Source of the DNA: Pseudomonadota bacterium
GTDB lineage: Bacteria; Pseudomonadota; Alphaproteobacteria; Rhizobiales; Devosiaceae
NCBI GenBank assembly: GCA_023427545.1
Contig: JAEZBF010000038.1
Span: 1 to 12,507, forward strand
DNA: 12,507 nt
Direction of reading: 5' to 3'
Shown: piece by piece, positions 1 to 5,991 of the stretch
Position numbering within the stretch: position 1 is the first letter of the stretch
Layout of the letters: each line of letters opens with the position of its first letter
Made by a program: the position numbers and the translations under genes
The notes under the pieces: model-generated
Databases searched by the model: none
The model's input: the letters and a program-made list of their open reading frames with translations, nothing else
Told to the model about the DNA's origin: nothing

Positions 1-185
1 GCAGCCATCCGGGTTCGCAACCGTGATGGGGTAGTCTGCTAAAAACCGATCGCGCCAGGGCGGGACGGAGTAGTCCCACGCCTACCTTGCCGGAACTACC
101 GGCATTTCCGGGACCAAAGTCCCGCCCGCGCCGCATCCGGCGGCACTCGAACGGCGAAGACCCGGAAGCTCGTTGAGCTGTCCGG
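1..185. other. Left-edge non-coding stretch with several short hairpins
   Basis: No convincing reading frame is seen between the window edge and the stop codon of the acetamidase-family gene. The stretch contains several perfect inverted repeats: CCATC at 5-9 with GATGG at 25-29 around an inner GGTT/AACC pair, GGGAC/GTCCC at 62-77, TGCCGG/CCGGCA at 88-104, and GGGAC/GTCCC at 110-123. It lies downstream of a minus-strand operon, so some of this may act in transcript 3' end formation. None of the hairpins is followed by a T-run on the minus strand, and I do not recognise a known RNA family. Confidence 0.5.
62..123. repeat. Three consecutive short perfect hairpins
   Basis: Three inverted repeats follow one another within 62 bases: arms GGGAC and GTCCC with a 6-base loop (62-77), arms TGCCGG and CCGGCA with a 5-base loop (88-104), and arms GGGAC and GTCCC with a 4-base loop (110-123). 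The first and third share the same arm sequence, so the distal arms (62-66 with 119-123) could also pair with each other, giving two mutually exclusive folds. They sit 63 bases beyond the stop codon of the minus-strand acetamidase-family gene. Function is unknown; candidates are a 3' end structure, an operator cluster or part of a small RNA. Confidence 0.55.
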
Positions 186-1097
186 CTATCGGCGTTTCAA
201 CCAGCGCTTGGCGATGCGGCAGGCCACCGTGTAGGCGGGGTCGTAGACGTTGCCGATGTCGTACTGCACCACCTGGCCCATCAGGTGGCTCGCGGCCGTA
301 ATGTCGAGGCCGAAGTCGTCACAGAGCCAGCGTGCCATCTCGGTCGTTGCGTGCTGCAGCGCCTGGTCGAGCGGTCGGGCATTGCCGATGGTGAAGATGT
401 CGTCCGCAGTCTCGCCGCGCGGCCAGGTGATCTGCCGGCCTTTCTGCACCGTCAGCCGCACCGTGACCTCAAAGCACGTCTCGATGCCGGTGCCGACAAT
501 CTCGCCGTCGCCCTGCGTCGCGTGGCAGTCGCCGAGGAAGAACAACGCGCCGGGCGTCGCCACGGGGAACGCAACTGAAGCGCCGGCGCCGAACCGGCGA
601 TAGTCCATGTTGCCGCCGTGCTCGGCGCTGGTTGCCGTCGAGATGGCCTGGCCACCCGCTGGCGCAACGCCGAAGCAGCCGATCATCGGCTCGAGCGGCA
701 GTTCGAAATCCTCTAGCCCCGCCGGCGGGCTCTCGAGCCGCGCCGTCAGCGCATTGCGATCGATGCGCCAGGTCACCCGTTCGCGGCTGGGCAGCTTGGG
801 CACGAACGCGGGGTCGACGACGTTCTCGGCCAGCGCCGCCCGGGTCCAGCCGGTACTGCGGATCGGCGTCATGTCGAGAATCTCGACCAGCAGCGCGTCG
901 CCCGGCTCGGCGCCGGTCACGAACACCGGCCCGTTCATCGGGTTAGGTCCGTGCCAGACCTGCACGGCGTCCTTGTCCCAGCCGTTGGCGTCGATGGTCT
1001 CGGTCACGACCGTATCGCCGCTCGCAACCGTCAGCACCCGGGGCAGGCTGCCGAGCACGTTGTGCCAGGCGGTGGCGGTCAGCCGATGCTGCGTCAT
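186..1097 (-). CDS. Acetamidase/formamidase family protein
   Basis: A 303-residue protein of the FmdA/AmdA (acetamidase/formamidase) family, which hydrolyses short-chain amides to ammonia and a carboxylate in the cytoplasm. Family-like segments seen in order are NPMNGP (52-57), GAEPGDAL (62-69), MIGCFGVAP (138-146), EHGGNMD (159-165) and FLGDCHATQGDGE (187-199); the conserved acidic and histidine residues of the last two are typical of the metal-dependent active site. The frame stays open far upstream, but the ATG at 1097 is chosen because an AGGAG lies 7 bases before it and because it overlaps the stop codon of the preceding oxidoreductase gene by four bases (ATGA). That overlap implies translational coupling and a shared transcript. 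The true substrate is not known; many relatives do not act on acetamide or formamide. Confidence 0.9.
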   Translation of the reverse strand: MTQHRLTATAWHNVLGSLPRVLTVASGDTVVTETIDANGWDKDAVQVWHGPNPMNGPVFVTGAEPGDALLVEILDMTPIRSTGWTRAALAENVVDPAFVPKLPSRERVTWRIDRNALTARLESPPAGLEDFELPLEPMIGCFGVAPAGGQAISTATSAEHGGNMDYRRFGAGASVAFPVATPGALFFLGDCHATQGDGEIVGTGIETCFEVTVRLTVQKGRQITWPRGETADDIFTIGNARPLDQALQHATTEMARWLCDDFGLDITAASHLMGQVVQYDIGNVYDPAYTVACRIAKRWLKRR

Positions 1098-2122
1098 TCG
1101 TTCTCTCCTCTCGCCCGCCGATCCGATTCGTAGGCCGCCTCGACCAGAGCGAAGGTCTTGAGGTTGTCCTCGGCCGAAGTCGCCGCCGGCAGGCCGGCGC
1201 GCAGCGCCTCGACCATGTGGCGGCAGGTGTTGAGCACGCTGTGCTGGACGACATGCCAAGGCCGCTCCGCCCAGGCCAGCATCGGCGCTTCGACGTCGAG
1301 GATCGAGCGCTCCCCGTTGGACGTCAGTTCGATCACGTAGTTCGGCTTGAGGATCGCGCTGCCCTTGGTGCCCTCTAGCTCCACCAGCACCTCGGGGAAA
1401 GGGTCGGGTACGCGCTTGGCGTCGTAGGTCGCCTCGACGACCGATACGACCCCTGACTTGTGCCGGCAGAGCATCGTCGCAGTGTCCTCGCCGCGCACGT
1501 CCGGATTGCGCCGCTGCAGTTCGGCCGACAGATGATCCACCTCGCCTAGCAGGAAGCGCGCGACGTCGAGAACATGCACCCCGAGGTCGAGCAGGACGAA
1601 CCGCTCCTCGTTTCGCAGATAGGGCTGGCCCGCATAGATGTCCCATCCGGTGCGGAAGCCGATCCGTGCCCAGTTGGGCTCGCCGATAACGCCGGAGTCG
1701 GCAATCTCCCGCAGCCGGATCAGCGGTTCCTGGAAGCGGAAGTTCTCGTGCACCGCCAGGAATGTGTTCGCCTCCGCCGCCGCCTCGGTGATCTCCCGTG
1801 CCTCAGCCAGCGTCGGCGCAAACGGCTTCTGCACGATCGCCGGCACCCGCTTGCCGATCGCCAGCTCGGCGAGTTCCCGATGGGTCTGCATCGTCGTCGT
1901 GATGTCGACCAGCCCCAGCGGAACCGCACTCAGCATCTCGGCGGCGTCAGTGAAGACGTTGGGCACGTCGAAGGCGAGGGCCGCCGCTTCCGCCTTGCCG
2001 CGGTCGATGTCGCAGACCGCGACGAGATCGACGCCCTCGGGGGCCAGCCCGCGCCAGGCATGGAGATGGTTCTGGGCGAAGAAGCCGCAGCCGATCAGTC
2101 CCACCGCCAGCCGTTCGGCCAT
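1094..2122 (-). CDS. Gfo/Idh/MocA family NAD(P)-dependent oxidoreductase
   Basis: A 342-residue oxidoreductase of the glucose-fructose oxidoreductase/inositol dehydrogenase/MocA family. The N-terminal Rossmann fold carries GLIGCGFFAQNH (8-19, GxGxxA type) and an acidic residue after strand two (CDID, 37-40). The usual EKP motif appears as VQKP (97-100), with Lys99 the expected catalytic lysine and Gln in place of Glu, a variant that is not rare. The C-terminal alpha/beta domain has the DxGxHxxD pattern at 179-186 (Asp179, His183). The start at 2122 is preferred over an ATG at 2158 because GGGAG (2133-2129) lies 6 bases upstream and the Rossmann fold begins at once. It is the first gene of a two-gene unit with the acetamidase-family gene. 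The substrate is probably a sugar, inositol or related polyol, but cannot be read from sequence. Confidence 0.9.
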   Translation of the reverse strand: MAERLAVGLIGCGFFAQNHLHAWRGLAPEGVDLVAVCDIDRGKAEAAALAFDVPNVFTDAAEMLSAVPLGLVDITTTMQTHRELAELAIGKRVPAIVQKPFAPTLAEAREITEAAAEANTFLAVHENFRFQEPLIRLREIADSGVIGEPNWARIGFRTGWDIYAGQPYLRNEERFVLLDLGVHVLDVARFLLGEVDHLSAELQRRNPDVRGEDTATMLCRHKSGVVSVVEATYDAKRVPDPFPEVLVELEGTKGSAILKPNYVIELTSNGERSILDVEAPMLAWAERPWHVVQHSVLNTCRHMVEALRAGLPAATSAEDNLKTFALVEAAYESDRRARGENE

Positions 2123-2257
2123 CTCCAACTCCCGCGGAAAAGCGGCGGACACTCGCATCGCCGCGCTCGCTGCGCAACGGGCTCCGCCGGTCCGGCTGTT
2201 CTAAACGGCGGCACGGCTTGCGCTATAGTGCTGCGAATCGCGCCCTGAGGTTCATCG
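2123..2257. promoter_or_regulatory. Divergent intergenic region with possible promoter
   Basis: These 135 bases separate the minus-strand oxidoreductase unit from the plus-strand three-gene unit, so promoters in both directions are expected. On the plus strand TATAGT at 2224-2229 resembles a -10 box 29 bases before the ATG at 2258, but no good -35 box lies 16-18 bases upstream. TGAGG at 2246-2250 is the likely ribosome binding site of the plus-strand gene. CCGCC near 2185 and GGCGG near 2207 could pair. No minus-strand promoter could be assigned. Confidence 0.35.
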
Positions 2258-2770
2258 ATGTCCAGACCAGCTGCCCTTGCCGCCATACTTTTCGCGCTAA
2301 GCGCCGCTCCTGCCTTCGCGCAAGGCGATAGCGCGATCCCCACCGGTCCCGAGCCGAAGGACGAATATGTCATCGCCGGCCCCCGGACCGAGGCCGACAT
2401 GAACGCGCGGCTCGAGATGCTTTTCGGCGAATCCGCGCCGTTCAGGCGGGCGTTCGACGCCATCAAGGCCGCCATCGCCGCCGACGACCGGGAAGCGCTG
2501 GCCGGGTGGGTCGCCTATCCCTTCCGCGTGAGCTACGACGACGAGGAGCTGGTGGTAGAAAATGCGCAGGAGTTCGTCGACAACTACGACGACATCGTCA
2601 CGGACGACGTGGTCGAGGCGATCGCCGGGCAGGAGTACCCGCTGCTCTGGGCCAACAGCGATGGGGTGATGTTCGCCGATGGCCAGCTCTGGATGACCCC
2701 GGTCTGCTTCGACGAGGCCTGCACCAGGAGCGACGTGCGGATCATCGCCATCCAGAGCGTGCTGCGGTAG
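2258..2770 (+). CDS. Small exported protein of unknown function
   Basis: A 170-residue protein with a clear Sec signal peptide: a hydrophobic stretch at about residues 5-19 and an AFA|QG cleavage site after residue 21, predicting a mature periplasmic protein of about 149 residues. The mature part is acidic. It contains AYPFRV (86-91), then EFVDNYDDI (105-113), then GVMFADGQLWM (136-146); this order recalls small NTF2-like periplasmic proteins with YPLRV/EF..YD.I/G..VW patterns, which I note from memory only. Two cysteines at 150 and 155 could form a disulfide. The start is supported by TGAGG seven bases upstream. It is followed after 15 bases by the TRIC-family gene, so co-transcription is likely. 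I do not recognise a specific function. Confidence 0.75.
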   Translation: MSRPAALAAILFALSAAPAFAQGDSAIPTGPEPKDEYVIAGPRTEADMNARLEMLFGESAPFRRAFDAIKAAIAADDREALAGWVAYPFRVSYDDEELVVENAQEFVDNYDDIVTDDVVEAIAGQEYPLLWANSDGVMFADGQLWMTPVCFDEACTRSDVRIIAIQSVLR

Positions 2771-2785
2771 CGGCGCGGGTGGGAG

Positions 2786-3406
2786 ATGCTGCTCTACACC
2801 ATCTTCGTCATCGCCCTGTCTGCCGAAGCAATGACGGCGGCGCTTTCGGCGGGGCGTCGCGAGATGGACTGGTTCGGCGTTTGCGTCCTCGCCTGCGTCA
2901 CCGCGCTCGGCGGCGGCACCATGCGCGATACCCTGCTCGGACACTACCCGCTGTCCTGGGTGGCCAACCCCTTCCTTCTGCTGCTTTGCTGTTGCGCCGC
3001 CCTCTTCACCATCGCCATCGCGCCCTTCATGGGCCGCCTGCGCTGGCCCTTCCTGCTGCTCGACGGCGTCGGCCTCGTCGTCTTCACGATCATCGGCTGC
3101 AACGTCGCCCTGGAGATGGGTGAGCCGCCCATCATCGTCATCGTCGCGGGGATGATCACCGGCATCGTCGGCGGCATCATCCGCGATGTCCTCTGCAACG
3201 ACGTGCCGCTGGTGTTTTCGAGCGAGCTCTATGCCACCGTCTCCATCGTCACCGGCGTCGTCTACTATTTCGGGCTGACTCTCGGCTTTCCCCCGGAGCT
3301 CGTGGTTATCGCCGCATTCCTCGTCGGCTTTCCGCTGCGGGTCGTGGCGATCCTCTTCAAGCTGCGCATGCCCAAGTTCATCTACAGCGAAGACCTGAGG
3401 GACTGA
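2786..3406 (+). CDS. TRIC-type (UPF0126/YicG-like) membrane protein
   Basis: A 206-residue integral membrane protein of the UPF0126 family, whose members are bacterial homologues of trimeric intracellular cation (TRIC) channels and include E. coli YicG. Length is typical. The family's internal duplication is visible: GGGTMRD (42-48) and GGIIRD (129-134), each a glycine-rich segment ending in Arg-Asp (Arg47, Arg133). About seven hydrophobic segments are seen, near residues 2-20, 30-45, 60-80, 88-108, 114-131, 148-165 and 170-191. A run of three cysteines (68-70) sits in the third. GGGAG directly abuts the ATG, so the binding site is poorly spaced; coupling to the upstream gene 15 bases away may help. 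The last base of its TGA is the first base of the next gene's ATG. Passive cation conduction is expected; the ion is not known. Confidence 0.88.
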   Translation: MLLYTIFVIALSAEAMTAALSAGRREMDWFGVCVLACVTALGGGTMRDTLLGHYPLSWVANPFLLLLCCCAALFTIAIAPFMGRLRWPFLLLDGVGLVVFTIIGCNVALEMGEPPIIVIVAGMITGIVGGIIRDVLCNDVPLVFSSELYATVSIVTGVVYYFGLTLGFPPELVVIAAFLVGFPLRVVAILFKLRMPKFIYSEDLRD

Positions 3407-3765
3407 TGGCGGGACCACAGCGCATGCAGCTGTCCCGGCGCCGCGGTTTCGATCTGCAGGCAGCCTCGCGCGCCCTCAATGGCCTGCCCGCCAAGCGGAT
3501 CACCCGGCCCGGCCCTTGGGGCAATCCGTTCACGATCGTCGACACTGCCGCAAAGTACGGTCTCGACGATGATGCCGCGCAAGCCAAGGCGGTGGAGCTT
3601 TGCGGCCTTTGGCTCAACGGCGAGCTCGATCCCGCCCTTTCGCCCGGCCCACCGCCATCGCGTGAGGCAATCCGATCGGAGCTGGGCGGTCACAACCTCG
3701 CCTGCTGGTGCCGCCCGGGCACGCCCTGCCACGCCGACGTGCTGATCGCCCTCGCGAACGATTAG
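3406..3765 (+). CDS. DUF4326 domain-containing protein
   Basis: A 119-residue soluble protein matching DUF4326, a small domain common in phages and bacteria with no assigned biochemical role that I know of. Diagnostic segments are MQLSRRRGF near the N terminus (7-15), GPWGNPF (36-42), HNLACWC (96-102) and CHADVL (108-113). Cys100, Cys102, Cys108 and His109 form a compact cluster that could bind a metal, which is inference. The ATG at 3406 shares one base with the TRIC stop codon (TGATG) and has GAGGG a few bases upstream; an alternative ATG at 3424 would start right at the domain but lacks a ribosome binding site. Translational coupling to the membrane protein gene is likely. The domain is often found alone, so this pairing may be incidental. 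Confidence 0.85.
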   Translation: MAGPQRMQLSRRRGFDLQAASRALNGLPAKRITRPGPWGNPFTIVDTAAKYGLDDDAAQAKAVELCGLWLNGELDPALSPGPPPSREAIRSELGGHNLACWCRPGTPCHADVLIALAND

Positions 3766-3860
3766 CGCGACGATCAAGCGACGGTGTGCCGCTGCGGCTT
3801 CCGCACTCGTCGCGGCAATGAAATGATGACGGTCGTCACACGAGGGGAAGAAGGATCGCC
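3766..3860 (+). promoter_or_regulatory. Intergenic region with TGACG/CGTCA palindrome before the alcohol dehydrogenase gene
   Basis: These 95 bases precede the iron-containing alcohol dehydrogenase gene. TGACG (3827-3831) and CGTCA (3834-3838) form a perfect 5-bp inverted repeat with a 2-base centre, 22 bases before the ATG, a suitable place for a transcription factor to block initiation. GAAGGA just before the start is the ribosome binding site. A short GCGG/CCGC hairpin near 3794-3804 could end the upstream transcript but has no T-run. No clear -35/-10 pair was found. Confidence 0.4.
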
Positions 3861-4982
3861 ATGACACGCATCGCCTATCTGACCATTATCGATTTCGGGC
3901 CGGGTTCGCTTGCCACCCTCTCGGATGCGATCGGTGAACTGAGCTTGAAGCGGCCCTTTCTGGTCGCTGATCGAGGCGTCATGGCAGCAGGGCTCGTCGA
4001 TCGGGCCCGCGCGTACCTCCCCGCCGGCACCCCGCTCTTCCTCGACGTCCCGCCCAACCCCACCGAGTCTGCAGTCAAGGCGGCACTCGCCATGTACCGC
4101 GCCGAAAGCTGCGACGGGGTCATTGCGCTCGGGGGCGGCTCGCCCATCGATCTCGCCAAGGGCGTGGCGCTGCTGGCGACGCACGAAGGCGAACTCGAGC
4201 AGTTCGCGATGATCTATGGCGGCCTGAGCCGCATCACTGCGGCGGTCGCCACGATCATAGCAATCCCTACCACCGCCGGCACCGGCGCCGAGGTCGGCCG
4301 CGCCGCGCTTCTGACGCTCGATGACGGCCGCAAGCTCGGCATCATCTCGCCCCACCTCATCCCCAAGCGTGCGATCTGCGACCCGGAGCTGACGCTAGGC
4401 CTACCGCCGGGCCTGACGGCGGCGACAGGCCTCGATGCGCTCAGCCACTGCATCGAAACCTTCTGCTCCCCGCGCGACAATCCAGTCGCCGATGCCATCG
4501 CCCTCGACGGCGCCGGCCGCATCTGGGGCAGCCTCATCAAGGCCTTCGAGCACGGCGGCGACCTGGGCGCCCGGTCCGAGATGATGATGGGCGCGCTGAT
4601 GGGCGGGCTCAGCTTCCAGAAGGGCCTCGGCGCGGTCCACTCGCTCAGCCACGCGCTCGGCGGGCTCAAGGACCTGAGGCTTCACCACGGCACCCTCAAC
4701 GCGATCCTCATGCCCATCGTGGTGCGCTTCAACGCGCCGGCGATAGGCGATCGCATGCTGCGGCTGGCGCGGGCCATGGGTCTGAACGCCGACCTCGCCT
4801 CCGATCTCGACGCCCTCAACAGCCGTCTCGACATCCCGCGGGGCCTGCGCCAGCTTGGCGTCACCGAGGACAAGTTCGACTGGGTGATCGAACGGGCGCT
4901 GGCTGATCACAGCCACGCAACTAATCCACGCTCCGCAACGGGCGACGATTATCGGGCGATGCTGAACGAGGCGATGGGCTAG
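3861..4982 (+). CDS. Iron-containing alcohol dehydrogenase
   Basis: A 373-residue group III (iron-type) alcohol dehydrogenase, which interconverts alcohols and aldehydes or ketones with NAD(P)H in the cytoplasm. The nucleotide-binding half has GGGSPIDLAK (91-100) and PTTAGTGAEV (136-145). The metal-binding half has GLDALSHCIE (190-199), giving Asp192 and His196, then HSLSHALGG (260-268) and HHG (275-277), giving His260 and His276 as the other two expected ligands, so the site looks complete. Length is normal for the family. The start has GAAGGA six bases upstream. The DkgB-like reductase gene follows after 22 bases, so the two are probably one transcript. Substrate is unknown; relatives include maleylacetate reductases, lactaldehyde reductases and 4-hydroxybutyrate dehydrogenases. 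Confidence 0.92.
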   Translation: MTRIAYLTIIDFGPGSLATLSDAIGELSLKRPFLVADRGVMAAGLVDRARAYLPAGTPLFLDVPPNPTESAVKAALAMYRAESCDGVIALGGGSPIDLAKGVALLATHEGELEQFAMIYGGLSRITAAVATIIAIPTTAGTGAEVGRAALLTLDDGRKLGIISPHLIPKRAICDPELTLGLPPGLTAATGLDALSHCIETFCSPRDNPVADAIALDGAGRIWGSLIKAFEHGGDLGARSEMMMGALMGGLSFQKGLGAVHSLSHALGGLKDLRLHHGTLNAILMPIVVRFNAPAIGDRMLRLARAMGLNADLASDLDALNSRLDIPRGLRQLGVTEDKFDWVIERALADHSHATNPRSATGDDYRAMLNEAMG

Positions 4983-5004
4983 TTAGTGCAACGAGAGTTG
5001 AGAA

Positions 5005-5808
5005 ATGACACCTGACATTCCCCGCATCGGACTCGGTACCTCCAAGCTCGCTGGTGGGCTCGACGCAATCCTGTCCGCCGTCGAGGTTGGCTATCGCCAC
5101 ATTGACACGGCGCAGAACTACGGCACCGAGGAGATCGTGGGACAGGCGGTTCGCCAGTGCGGCTTGCCTCGCTCAGAGCTCTTCATCACCACCAAGGTTG
5201 CCGACCATCGGCTCGAGCACGATGACTTTCTTCGCAGCGTCGGTGAAAGCCTCGAGCGGCTGCAACTCGATGTCATCGACCTTCTCCTCGTCCACTGGCC
5301 TTCGGAGAAGGACCGGGTGCCACTCGAGAGCTACATGACCGCCCTCGCCGAGGCGCAACAGCGCGGCTGGACGCGGCTCATGGGCGTCTCGAACTTCACC
5401 ATCTCGCATCTCGACCGTTCCTATGAGCTGCTGGGGCAGGGGAGCCTTGCGACCAACCAGGTCGAGATCCATCCCTTCCTGCAGGTCCCGCGGATGCGTG
5501 ACTATGCCCGGTCGCGCGGATTGCTGCTCACCGCCTATCAGCCGCTCGCCAAGGGCACTGTCACGGAGGATCCGACCATCAGGCGGATTGCCGGCCAGCG
5601 CGGAATCGATCCCTCCACCGTCGCGCTGGCCTTCCTGCTGGCAGAGGGCCACGCCGTGATCCCCTCATCGAGCAGCAGGGAACACCAGCGGGACAATCTC
5701 GCAGCAGGCGAACTGGTGCTCACCGATGCGGAGATGGCCGACCTGCGCGCACTCGACCGTGGCGGGCGTCGTATCAACCCACAGAAATCGCCCCGTTGGG
5801 ACGATTGA
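5005..5808 (+). CDS. dkgB: Aldo/keto reductase, DkgB-like
   Basis: A 267-residue NADPH-type aldo/keto reductase of the 2,5-diketo-D-gluconate reductase branch (AKR5). The full catalytic tetrad is visible: Asp34 and Tyr39 in HIDTAQNYG (32-40), Lys64 in FITTKV (60-65) and His97 in LLVHWPS (94-100). GVSNF (127-131), NQVEIHPFLQ (151-160) and VIPSSSSREHQRDN (218-231) are further family segments. The VIPSS segment, the total length and the C-terminal PRWDD-like ending resemble E. coli DkgB more than DkgA. The ribosome binding site (a weak GAG-rich stretch) is poor, so translation may depend on the upstream alcohol dehydrogenase gene 22 bases away. Likely role is reduction of a small aldehyde, methylglyoxal or keto-sugar acid; the exact substrate is unknown. 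Confidence 0.88.
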   Translation: MTPDIPRIGLGTSKLAGGLDAILSAVEVGYRHIDTAQNYGTEEIVGQAVRQCGLPRSELFITTKVADHRLEHDDFLRSVGESLERLQLDVIDLLLVHWPSEKDRVPLESYMTALAEAQQRGWTRLMGVSNFTISHLDRSYELLGQGSLATNQVEIHPFLQVPRMRDYARSRGLLLTAYQPLAKGTVTEDPTIRRIAGQRGIDPSTVALAFLLAEGHAVIPSSSSREHQRDNLAAGELVLTDAEMADLRALDRGGRRINPQKSPRWDD

Positions 5809-5991
5809 ATCTGGGCGCTAGGCGAGGGGGAAATTTGCTGTTAGCGTCTTCCTCGATGAAGGTGCCGCATTTGCGGGGAAAGCCGGGCACACGGCCGCAG
5901 TCATCGCCGCGCGAGGGGCATCCATCGTAGCGGCCGCAGAAATTCTATTTGCCGCGTGCGTGCCAACGACGCCGGGCCAGGGAGGGGAAGC
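5809..5991 (+). other. 183-base gap before the ABC ATPase gene
   Basis: This is one of the longest gaps in the window. One plus-strand frame stays open from about 5822 into the ATPase gene but lacks an in-frame ATG, GTG or TTG near its beginning, so I do not call it a gene. A strong ribosome binding site, GGAGGGG at 5981-5987, fixes the ATPase start at 5992. No convincing promoter or terminator hairpin was found, although a promoter for the ATPase gene probably lies here. Confidence 0.4.

Noticed and set aside
1098..1646. Long in-frame N-terminal extension of the acetamidase-family gene
   Set aside because: It is an out-of-phase read of the oxidoreductase gene; the ATG at 1097 has AGGAG upstream and the ATGA overlap.
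1803..1832. Gln instead of Glu in the EKP motif of the Gfo/Idh oxidoreductase, considered as loss of activity
   Set aside because: The catalytic lysine and the DxGxH motif are intact and QKP variants are familiar in the family.
2297..3418. A 373-codon minus-strand open frame opposite the exported-protein and TRIC genes
   Set aside because: Its product is a low-complexity run of Asp, His, Gly, Glu and Arg with no family segments, while the plus strand carries a signal peptide and a recognisable membrane family. It is a GC-driven antisense shadow.
5656..5697. Ser in place of the usual Lys in the cofactor-binding segment of the aldo/keto reductase, considered as a cofactor switch
   Set aside because: As I recall, E. 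coli DkgB has the same VIPSS form, so this is a normal feature of the subgroup.
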